From Agathobacter sp. (GTDB lineage: Bacteria; Bacillota; Clostridia; Lachnospirales; Lachnospiraceae), in the NCBI GenBank assembly GCA_017623935.1, contig JAGAOC010000010.1:1-52049 (forward strand): a stretch of 52,049 bases of DNA, written 5' to 3'. This document shows, piece by piece, positions 8,294-15,340 of this stretch. The notes beneath the pieces are model-generated. The model made no database searches. It was not told the DNA's origin and saw nothing but the letters and a program-made list of their open reading frames with translations. The position numbers and the translations under genes were made by a program. Numbering within the stretch: position 1 is the stretch's first letter; every line of letters starts with the position of its first letter.

Positions 8294-8338
8294 GATCTTG
8301 CTTATCAGTTACGCAAAGCGAGATCTTTTTTTATTTTT
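8294..8338 (+). terminator. Rho-independent terminator for plus-strand transcripts, inside the DUF1292 5' leader region
   Basis: GATCTTGC (8294-8301) pairs with GCGAGATC (8318-8325) with one G-U pair, followed directly by seven T residues and a further TTTTT. The T-tract is on the plus strand, so it terminates transcripts coming from the gltX-helicase side, not DUF1292 mRNA. Confidence 0.8.
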
Positions 8339-8367
8339 ATTATAAATGGCATATAATAAAAAGGCAA
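8339..8367 (-). promoter_or_regulatory. SigA-type promoter for the DUF1292 gene
   Basis: On the minus strand TTGCCT (8362-8367), a 17-bp spacer and TATAAT (8339-8344) are positioned about 60-70 nt upstream of the DUF1292 start codon. The -35 box is imperfect; the -10 box is perfect. Confidence 0.6.
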
Positions 8368-8408
8368 GTACGAACAAGAATAAGCAAGATTGATCAAGTA
8401 TCAAAAAG

Positions 8409-8440
8409 TTGTATACAAAAGTACCCAAAAAAGGTATAAT
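8409..8440 (+). promoter_or_regulatory. Possible promoter of the GH13-like gene
   Basis: A perfect TATAAT lies at 8435-8440, about 40 nt before the start codon. The best -35-like hexamer, TTGTAT (8409-8414), is 20 bp away, which is longer than optimal; the -35 assignment is uncertain. Confidence 0.45.
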
Positions 8441-8480
8441 AGTTCACAAGCATATTAATTTTCGAACAAAGGAAAGAGGC

Positions 8481-10379
8481 ATGAATTATACAATAACGAG
8501 AGGGAATTATGAAAAAATGGGGCTGCTCCGGGAGAAAGACCGGGCAACGTTTACTTTTGCAGGGGAGAAAGAAGACGCCTGCTTTGTTGTGTTGGTAGAC
8601 GAGAAAGAAGAGCAGGAGATCCGGGTGTTAGTACCACCGGAATACTGTTTTGGGTCTCTTCGATCCATTCAGATCTCAGGAATTCCTATGGACAAGTTTT
8701 ATTATTATTATGAAGTCAATGGTAAGAAGTACTTGGATCCATATGCAAGAGGAATTGCAGGAAGAGAAGTTTGGAATGAGGCAAGCCGGGCAGAGAAAGA
8801 CTATAGAGTATATGGAACCTTCCCTTCTTTGAATTTTTCCTGGGAGGATGACAAATCTCCAGAGATCCCGAAGGAAGAGATGATCATGTACAAACTTCAT
8901 GTAAGAGGTTTTACCATGGATCATGCCGGAGTAGGCAGAAATGCAGGAAAATTCGCGGGAGTACAGAATAAGATCCCATATTTGAAGGAACTGGGAGTTA
9001 CCACAGTGGAACTCATGCCAGTTTATGAATTTGAAGAAATGCCAATGCCGGTAGTAAAAGATCTGCCGGATTATATTAATTGGAAGACAGAGATGGAGGA
9101 TGTGATCCGCCCGGAAGAGACGGAAGAGATCACAGGAAAGCTGAATTACTGGGGCTATTGCAAAGGTGATTATTTTGCAGTGAAGACCTCCTATGCTAAG
9201 AATCCTAAGAAGGCAGCTATCGAATATAAGCAGTTGATCAAGACACTTCATGAGAATAACATGGAATGTGTCATGGAAATGTTCTTTCCAGAGGATGTGA
9301 ATCATAATCTGGTATTAGATGCCCTTCGGTTTTGGGTTCGGGAATATCATGTAGATGGATTCCATCTGTTAGGCACGAATCTCCCGATCACTGCTATTGC
9401 GCAGGATGTTTGGCTGAGTCGAACCAAGATCTTCTATACTGATTTCCAAGAAGGGGATATCCGTAAGAAAGGAACTTATCGGAATCTCTATATTTACAAA
9501 GAAGAATATCAGTATCCAACCCGCAAGATCTTAAATTGCATGAACGGAGATCTGCAGGAATTCTTTAATCAGCAGAGAAAGCAGAGAGAAGAAGTTGGAT
9601 TCGTTAATTATATGGCAAGCAATAATGGTCTTACATTAGCAGATGTGTTTATGTATAGCGCGAAACACAACGAGGACAACGGGGAGAATAACGAGGATGG
9701 CAATCCATGGAACTTTAGCAATAATTATGGTGTAGAAGGACCTTCCCGTAAGAAATATGTCATGGCTATGAGAAAACGCCAGTGGAGAAATGCTATGGTC
9801 ATGCTGATGATGGCACAGGGCGTTCCACTGATCATGGCGGGCGATGAGTTTGGTAATTCACAGAAAGGCAATAACAATGCCTACTGTCAGGATAACCCGA
9901 TCGGTTGGGTGAATTGGAAGAATAAGAGTGGATATGAGAAAGAGCTTGAGTTTTTAAAGGAATTGATCCAGCTCAGAAAGAAATATCCGCAGTTAACCTT
10001 AAAATGTCCATTCCGTTTCCAGGATTATCTTTCTTTAGGATTTCCGGATGCCTCCATTCATGGAGAACATGCTTGGATCTCTCAGATTGATAAGGGGAGA
10101 CTGAGTCTGGGAATCATGTATTCCGGTGTATATGGAGTTCAGGATCAGGACGAGAAAGCAAGGAAGAACGCGCCAGACGTATATGTGGCATATAATTTCT
10201 ATACGGCACCGGTGAAATTGGCACTGCCAAAGCTTGCCAACAAGAAGAAATGGTATCTTGCTTTGGATTCTTCCAGAGAAGAAGAACAGATTTTGAAAAA
10301 AGAACAGCTGTTAAAAGGACAGCAGTATGTATCAGTAGAAGCACAGTCCATCTGTGTGCTGGTAGGAAAGCAGGGATAG
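8481..10379 (+). CDS. GH13 (isoamylase/pullulanase-like) protein with degenerate active site, probable pseudoenzyme
   Basis: The 632-residue protein has an N-terminal CBM48-like region (about 10-100) and an isoamylase-type GH13 barrel ('YKLHVRGFT', 'YLKELGVTTVELMPVYEFEE', 'AGDEFGNSQKGNNNAYCQDN'). The four conserved catalytic regions are altered. Region I (normally DVVxNH) reads 'EMFFPED' (266-272). Region II (VDGFRFD) reads 'VDGFHLL' (291-297), so the nucleophile Asp is Leu. Region III (EPWD) reads 'TDFQ' (about 320-323), so the acid/base Glu is lost. Region IV (HD) reads 'NN' (381-382). Inference: it is not a hydrolase and may bind or sense alpha-glucan. ATG 8481 has AAAGGAAAGAGG upstream; the in-frame ATG at 8409 overlaps the promoter region. 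A DUF5662 gene follows after 4 nt. Database annotation is likely to call this an alpha-amylase or debranching enzyme. Confidence 0.88.
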   Translation: MNYTITRGNYEKMGLLREKDRATFTFAGEKEDACFVVLVDEKEEQEIRVLVPPEYCFGSLRSIQISGIPMDKFYYYYEVNGKKYLDPYARGIAGREVWNEASRAEKDYRVYGTFPSLNFSWEDDKSPEIPKEEMIMYKLHVRGFTMDHAGVGRNAGKFAGVQNKIPYLKELGVTTVELMPVYEFEEMPMPVVKDLPDYINWKTEMEDVIRPEETEEITGKLNYWGYCKGDYFAVKTSYAKNPKKAAIEYKQLIKTLHENNMECVMEMFFPEDVNHNLVLDALRFWVREYHVDGFHLLGTNLPITAIAQDVWLSRTKIFYTDFQEGDIRKKGTYRNLYIYKEEYQYPTRKILNCMNGDLQEFFNQQRKQREEVGFVNYMASNNGLTLADVFMYSAKHNEDNGENNEDGNPWNFSNNYGVEGPSRKKYVMAMRKRQWRNAMVMLMMAQGVPLIMAGDEFGNSQKGNNNAYCQDNPIGWVNWKNKSGYEKELEFLKELIQLRKKYPQLTLKCPFRFQDYLSLGFPDASIHGEHAWISQIDKGRLSLGIMYSGVYGVQDQDEKARKNAPDVYVAYNFYTAPVKLALPKLANKKKWYLALDSSREEEQILKKEQLLKGQQYVSVEAQSICVLVGKQG

Positions 10380-10383
10380 TACT

Positions 10384-10977
10384 ATGAAAGCCTTGGATCA
10401 TTTAAAGACCATCAATCATCACAAAATGTTAGTCATGAAAGGCTGTTTTCAGCTGGGAATGTATAAGCAGGGACTCCTTCATGATCTTTCAAAATATTTG
10501 CCTTCCGAATTTCTGGTAGGATGTAAATATTACAGAGGATATATGAGCCCGAATAATGTAGAACGGGAAGAGAGGGGATATTCCTCTGCCTGGCTCCACC
10601 ATAAGGGAAGAAATAAGCATCATCTGGAATATTGGATCGACTATACTGCTGGAGAGTCGGCAGGAGAAGAACATCAGGGAATGTCCGGTATGAAAATGCC
10701 TGTAAAATATGTGGTAGAGATGTTCGTAGACCGGGTAAGTGCTTCTAAGAATTATCAGGGAGAGAACTATACCGATGAGAGCCCGGTCATCTATTATAAC
10801 AAAGGCAAGGGACATTACCTCATTCACCCGGATACCGCAGCACTGTTAGAGTTTTTGCTGGAAATGCTGGCAAAAAGGGGCGAAGAGGCAACCTTTTCCT
10901 ATATTAGACGTAAGGTATTGACTGAAAAGATACCATATGATAAGACAACATTAGACAGATGGAAAGAGAGACTGTAA
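10384..10977 (+). CDS. DUF5662 family protein (HD-like metal-binding pattern)
   Basis: The 197-residue protein begins 'MKALDHLKTINHHKMLVMKGCF', with 'LLHDLSKYLPSEF' and 'AWLHHKGRNKHHLEYW' following. The spaced His and HD residues suggest a metal-dependent hydrolase of the HD type, and the family is catalogued as DUF5662; its substrate is unknown. It is soluble, with no signal peptide or membrane segment. It starts 4 nt after the GH13-like gene and is probably in the same transcript. Its 3' end overlaps the convergent RluA gene by 27 nt, so no terminator separates the two. Confidence 0.8.
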   Translation: MKALDHLKTINHHKMLVMKGCFQLGMYKQGLLHDLSKYLPSEFLVGCKYYRGYMSPNNVEREERGYSSAWLHHKGRNKHHLEYWIDYTAGESAGEEHQGMSGMKMPVKYVVEMFVDRVSASKNYQGENYTDESPVIYYNKGKGHYLIHPDTAALLEFLLEMLAKRGEEATFSYIRRKVLTEKIPYDKTTLDRWKERL

Positions 10978-11847
10978 GTCCTCTGGCAATGGCGCTTCAA
11001 GCTGCATGACTTTTTGGGTGATAGGATGAACAAATTCCAAAGAGGCAGCGTGGAGCGCTTGTCTTTTTATCCAGGTAACATCAGGATTATATAGAAAATC
11101 CCCGATCAAAGGATGACCTAGATACTTCAGGTGAACCCGGATCTGGTGGGTTCGTCCGGTTTCTAAGGAGAGACTGACAAAAGACAGATTTTTTATAGGA
11201 TCATAGGCAATCCTCTTATAATGGGTAATGGCAGTCTCGCCCCGGTCAAAATCTACTTGTCTTTCAATGGTAGAATCAGCTTTTCTGGCAATAGGGGCAT
11301 TAATGGTTCCTTTTTCTGGTACAAGTCCCTGACAAATGGCACAGTAGCCCCTGTGAATCTGTCTTTCAGCCACCTGGCGGCTTAAAATACCAGCGCTTAG
11401 GGCATTTTTGGAAATAATGGTAAGTCCTGTGGTGTCCCGATCTAGGCGGTTTAAGCAACGGAAAGGGTAGAAAATGCCGGACTGCTCATTATACCAGGCA
11501 AGGGCGTTGGCAAGAGTGTTCTCATAGTTGTTCATGGAAGGATGAACCGGCATATTGGCTGGTTTATTGATTACGATAATATCTTCATCTTCATAAACGA
11601 TCCCAAAATCCAGCTGTACAGCAACCGCAGTGTTTTTTTCTTCTTTTTCTTCTAAAGTAATAGTAAGGGTGTCACCGGAATAGAGTTTTTCCGTTACATA
11701 AGCCCAAATATCATTTCGCTTGATCCCTTTTTCGGTCTTTTTTAACTGAACTAATACCGGATGGGAATATCCGTTTTTCTTTAAAAAGTCTCCAATTGTG
11801 ATCCCATTGTAGGAATCTGTGATCTTATAAGTAAGAATTCGTGTCAT
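10951..11847 (-). CDS. RluA family pseudouridine synthase
   Basis: The 298-residue protein isomerises uridine to pseudouridine in structured RNA. An N-terminal S4-like segment ('TIGDFLKKNGYS') is followed by the catalytic domain with 'VINKPANMPVHPS' and the RluA motif 'CLNRLDRDTTGL', where the Asp after 'RL' is the catalytic residue, and later 'LETGRTHQIRVHLKYLGHPLIGD'. It is close to RluD/YhcT-type paralogues, so the specific rRNA or tRNA target cannot be told from sequence. The minus-strand AGAGAAG lies just upstream of the ATG. It is divergent from sigK and convergent with the DUF5662 gene. Confidence 0.93.
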   Translation of the reverse strand: MTRILTYKITDSYNGITIGDFLKKNGYSHPVLVQLKKTEKGIKRNDIWAYVTEKLYSGDTLTITLEEKEEKNTAVAVQLDFGIVYEDEDIIVINKPANMPVHPSMNNYENTLANALAWYNEQSGIFYPFRCLNRLDRDTTGLTIISKNALSAGILSRQVAERQIHRGYCAICQGLVPEKGTINAPIARKADSTIERQVDFDRGETAITHYKRIAYDPIKNLSFVSLSLETGRTHQIRVHLKYLGHPLIGDFLYNPDVTWIKRQALHAASLEFVHPITQKVMQLEAPLPEDLQSLFPSV

Positions 11848-11971
11848 ATACTTCTCTTTTCTATGGTCATGATGGAGTTATTATACTTCATATTGTCCCT
11901 TTTTGCTAGGAAAAGCACGAAAAGCCTGATTGAAACATAGAATATACAAAATAAGCATTTCAGGTGGAATT

Positions 11972-12595
11972 GTGAAAACTTTTTTAAATCCCTTATCGCC
12001 GGAAGAGGAAGAAGCATGCCTGAAAGAACTGCAGCAAGGCAGTAAAGAGGCGAGGGAAAAACTGATCCTGCACAATATGCGTCTGGTTGCCCATGTGGCA
12101 AAAAAATATTCCGGCAGCGAGGAAGATCCTTCGGATTTAATTTCAATTGGGACTATCGGACTGATCAAAGCAGTTTCGGCTTTTAAATGTGATTATGGTA
12201 GTAGATTTGCCACCTATGCCATCCGATGCATTGATAACGAAATGCTTATGTATTTTCGTAGTAAAAAGAAAACAAGAGCAGATGTGTCTTTGTTTGAGCC
12301 CATTGGCACGGATAAAGAGGGAAATCAGATTCATCTGGTAGATGTGCTGGTGCAGGAAAGTGTAGATGTAACAGAACAGATGGAAGTTCAGCGACAGATT
12401 GGAGTGCTGCGGGATACCATGAAGTCTGTCTTAACGGATCGGGAATATGACATTATCGTGAAGCGTTATGGACTTATTACGGGGGAGGAACAGACCCAGC
12501 GGGAGATTGCTGATTCTTTGGGGATTTCCAGATCCTATGTGTCCAGAATTGAGAAAAGAGCTCTGGAAAAATTGAAAAAATCTTTAATTTCTTAA
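11972..12595 (+). CDS. sigK: RNA polymerase sporulation sigma factor SigK
   Basis: The 207-residue sigma-70 family protein has region 2 ('NMRLVAHVAKKY', 'DLISIGTIGLIKAV', 'FATYAIRCIDNEMLMYFRSKKK'), then 'DVSLFEPIGTDKEGNQI', and region 4 with 'QREIADSLGISRSYVSRIEKRAL', all close to SigK of endospore formers. SigK drives late mother-cell sporulation genes. GTG 11972 is chosen because AGGTGG (11962-11967) precedes it and the family core 'KTFLNPLSPEEEE' begins there. An upstream TTG at 11930 could add a short leader but has no ribosome binding site. The gene is continuous, with no skin-type interruption and no long pro-sequence. A CATAGAAT box at 11936-11943 resembles a SigE/SigK -10, but I see no convincing -35. 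Confidence 0.9.
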   Translation: MKTFLNPLSPEEEEACLKELQQGSKEAREKLILHNMRLVAHVAKKYSGSEEDPSDLISIGTIGLIKAVSAFKCDYGSRFATYAIRCIDNEMLMYFRSKKKTRADVSLFEPIGTDKEGNQIHLVDVLVQESVDVTEQMEVQRQIGVLRDTMKSVLTDREYDIIVKRYGLITGEEQTQREIADSLGISRSYVSRIEKRALEKLKKSLIS

Positions 12596-12621
12596 AAGTA
12601 TGTGGAAAAAGATGTGGTTTA

Positions 12622-12630
12622 TGTTATAAT
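12622..12630 (+). promoter_or_regulatory. Extended -10 promoter of the comM-dprA unit
   Basis: TGT-TATAAT at 12622-12630 lies 64 nt upstream of the comM start codon, 27 nt after the sigK stop. No clear -35 is seen, consistent with an extended -10 element. Confidence 0.6.
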
Positions 12631-12694
12631 AAATACATCTTTTTTTCTTTGCATGGTTCTATGCATTTTCCCATATAGTAAGACAGGAGAAAAT

Positions 12695-14218
12695 ATGTAT
12701 AGCACAATTTTAACAGCAGTACTAAAGGGTATCTGTACCATTCCCGTGACGGTGGAGGTAGATATCAGTGATGGTATGCCCGTTTTTGAAATGGTAGGGA
12801 ATCTTTCTTCAGAGGTAAAAGAAGCCAAGGAACGGGTGCGGACTGCCCTTCATAATTGCGGGATCTTGCTCCCGGCCAAACGGATCACCATCAATCTGGC
12901 ACCGGCGCAGGAACGCAAGAGCGGAACCGGATTTGATCTTCCTATAGCGGTGGCGCTCCTTTGTTCTATGGGGCTAGTAGAAGAGCGATTATGTCAGAAT
13001 CGCATCTTTGCAGGAGAATTAGGACTAAACGGGCAGATCCTTCCGGTAAATGGAATCCTTCCCATTGTGTCAGATGGAAAGAAGGCGGGAATTGAAGAAT
13101 TCGTAGTGCCGGAGGGCAATGAAAAGGAAGCAACTTTGGTCCAGAATGTCAAAGTCTATGGATTTTCCAACTTAAAAGATGTGATCGATTTTTTAAACGG
13201 AAAGAAGATAACGAAAAAAGCAAGCCCAATATCTCAGAAAATTCCGGAAAAAACCATGGATTTTTCTGAGGTGAATGGACAGAATTATTTGAAACGGGCC
13301 TGTGAGATAGCGGCAGCCGGTATGCATAATCTTTTGATGATCGGTCCACCGGGAGCCGGTAAGACCATGATCTCAGAGCGGTTGTCCACAATATTGCCCC
13401 CTCTGACAGAAGAGGAACAGCTGGAACTTTCTAAGATATACAGTGTCTGTGGACTTTTGAATAATCAGGAATCCTTGATCACAGAACGGCCTTTTCGAAG
13501 CCCCCATCACACCATCACAAAAATCGGATTGGCGGGAGGCGGCACCATGCTCCGCCCGGGAGAGATATCATTGGCTCATAAGGGAGTACTATTTTTGGAC
13601 GAGTTGCCGGAATTTCAGAAGGCTTCCATAGAGATCTTAAGGCAGCCTTTGGAAGAAAAGCAGGTGAGGTTGGTTCGGGCGAGAGGAAGCGTTACCTATC
13701 CGGCGGATTTTCTTTTGCTGGCGTCTATGAATCCCTGTAATTGTGGTTACTATCCGAATATGCAGAAGTGTAGATGTACTCCTGGCAGCATAAAACGCTA
13801 TTTAGAGAGGATTTCTCAACCTTTCTTAGATCGGATGGATATTTGTGCAGAAGCGGTTCAGATCAGCTATAAAGAGCTTACAGGGACAGGGACGAATGAG
13901 ACCTCTGCTCAGATCAGGGAGCGGGTAGTAAGGTGTCATGAGATTCAGAGAGCAAGATTTCAAAATGAATCCTTTTGTTATAACAGTAGGATCCCGGCTT
14001 CAAGATTGAAAGAATATTGTCAGCTGGGGGAAATAGAAGAAAACTATATGGAACATATTTATGAAGAAATGTCCCTGACGGCCAGAACCTATCATAAGAT
14101 CCTTCGGGTGGCCAGAACGATTGCGGATCTAGAGGGATCCGAACAAGTACGGAAGCATCATCTAAACGAGGCGGTGTGTTTTAGGACTGTGGATCAGAAA
14201 TTCTGGGGAGGGATATAG
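12695..14218 (+). CDS. comM: YifB/ComM family Mg-chelatase-like AAA+ ATPase
   Basis: The 507-residue protein has an N-terminal Lon-protease-like fold ('GKTF'-free segment beginning 'MYSTILTAVLKGI', with 'SSEVKEAKERVRTAL' and 'ITINLAPA'), a Walker A 'GPPGAGKT' (217-224), 'RPFRSPHHTITKIGL', Walker B-like 'GVLFLDELPEF', the Cys-rich 'NPCNCGYYP' and the C-terminal Mg-chelatase domain. In competent bacteria ComM is a hexameric helicase promoting branch migration of integrated DNA. ATG 12695 has AGGAGA 4 nt upstream. It is followed by dprA after 1 nt, a common pairing with a DNA-processing role. Confidence 0.95.
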   Translation: MYSTILTAVLKGICTIPVTVEVDISDGMPVFEMVGNLSSEVKEAKERVRTALHNCGILLPAKRITINLAPAQERKSGTGFDLPIAVALLCSMGLVEERLCQNRIFAGELGLNGQILPVNGILPIVSDGKKAGIEEFVVPEGNEKEATLVQNVKVYGFSNLKDVIDFLNGKKITKKASPISQKIPEKTMDFSEVNGQNYLKRACEIAAAGMHNLLMIGPPGAGKTMISERLSTILPPLTEEEQLELSKIYSVCGLLNNQESLITERPFRSPHHTITKIGLAGGGTMLRPGEISLAHKGVLFLDELPEFQKASIEILRQPLEEKQVRLVRARGSVTYPADFLLLASMNPCNCGYYPNMQKCRCTPGSIKRYLERISQPFLDRMDICAEAVQISYKELTGTGTNETSAQIRERVVRCHEIQRARFQNESFCYNSRIPASRLKEYCQLGEIEENYMEHIYEEMSLTARTYHKILRVARTIADLEGSEQVRKHHLNEAVCFRTVDQKFWGGI

Positions 14219-14219
14219 G

Positions 14220-15299
14220 ATGAAGTATGCACTTTGGTTGTCTAATGTCCCGGGAATTACAAATGGCAAGATTCATCATCTTTTGGAATCCTGCTCCTGT
14301 GCCAGAGAACTTTATGGTCTCTCGGATCAACAGTTATATAATATAGAAGGAATGGATGCAAAAGATATAGAGTCTCTTGTGGAAAGCCGGAAAAACTGGA
14401 ATCTGGAAAAAGCTTGGAACGACTTATGTGAGAAGGGAGTATCCTTTGTATCCATAGAACAGGAAGGATATCCGAAACGTCTTCGAAATATCATCGATCC
14501 GCCTTATGCTTTGTATTATAAAGGAAAGCTGCCGGATCCGAATAAGAAATCCGTGGCCATCGTGGGGGCAAGAGGAAGAAGTCAGTATGGAAGTACAGCG
14601 GCCTCGCAGCTGGCAGGAGAACTGGCAGGACAAGGAATAGAAGTGATCAGTGGACTGGCAAGGGGAATTGACTCTGACGGCCATATGGGGGCACTGAATG
14701 CAGGAGGAAGTACTTATGGAGTATTAGGTTGTGGGGTGGATATCTGTTATCCCAGACAGAATCGCTATCTATATGATAAGATCTGTGAAAAAGGCGGTGT
14801 GATCTCGGAATATCCATTAGGATCCGAGGCGATCGCCTGGCATTTTCCGGAGAGAAACCGGATCATATCAGGACTTAGTGATGTGGTAGTAGTGATAGAA
14901 GCCAGAAAGAAGAGTGGTTCTCTTATCACTGCAGATCATGCCATGGAGCAGGGGAAGGATGTTTATGCGCTTCCGGGAAGGATCTTTGATTCCTTAAGTG
15001 AAGGATGCAACCATCTGATATCTCAGGGAGCAGGAATTATTACAAATATTTCAGAATTTGCCAAAGGTCTGGGAAATTCTGGGGATTTTTCGTTTCGGCA
15101 GACAGATTTTAAAAAAATTCTACTTGAAAAAGATGAATTGTTGGTGTATAGTTTACTCGATTTTGCACCGACAGGCATAGGGACATTAGTAGAAAAGTCC
15201 GGCTTTTCACTTATGGAACTTTTATCCATATTAGAGAGAACGGAGCAGAAGGGATTTATAAAAGAAATGATTCCGAATTATTATGTTCGGTGTCTTTAG
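14220..15299 (+). CDS. dprA: DNA processing protein DprA
   Basis: The 359-residue protein loads RecA on incoming single-stranded DNA and protects that DNA. It has an N-terminal HhH/SAM-like part, the Rossmann-fold DprA core with 'VAIVGARG', 'ISGLARGIDSDGH', 'GVLGCGVDICYP' and 'GSLITADHAMEQGKDVYALPG', and a C-terminal winged-helix DML1-like region ('LLDFAPTGIGTLVEKSG'). The start is 1 nt after the comM stop codon, so translation is probably coupled. Transformation has not been shown for most such Clostridia, so the housekeeping role is uncertain. Confidence 0.95.
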   Translation: MKYALWLSNVPGITNGKIHHLLESCSCARELYGLSDQQLYNIEGMDAKDIESLVESRKNWNLEKAWNDLCEKGVSFVSIEQEGYPKRLRNIIDPPYALYYKGKLPDPNKKSVAIVGARGRSQYGSTAASQLAGELAGQGIEVISGLARGIDSDGHMGALNAGGSTYGVLGCGVDICYPRQNRYLYDKICEKGGVISEYPLGSEAIAWHFPERNRIISGLSDVVVVIEARKKSGSLITADHAMEQGKDVYALPGRIFDSLSEGCNHLISQGAGIITNISEFAKGLGNSGDFSFRQTDFKKILLEKDELLVYSLLDFAPTGIGTLVEKSGFSLMELLSILERTEQKGFIKEMIPNYYVRCL

Positions 15300-15340
15300 A
15301 CAGGAATATTAGATAGGAATAAAGGAAAGGAATCGGGAGA

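Noticed and set aside
11936-11943. SigE/SigK-type -10 box (CATAGAAT) before sigK
   Set aside because: No matching -35 element is visible at the expected distance, so I do not list it as a promoter.
11844-12168. Two minus-strand open frames (about 95-100 aa) overlapping sigK and the RluA promoter region
   Set aside because: They are antisense to the clearly coding sigK, show no recognisable domain and have no supporting ribosome binding site.
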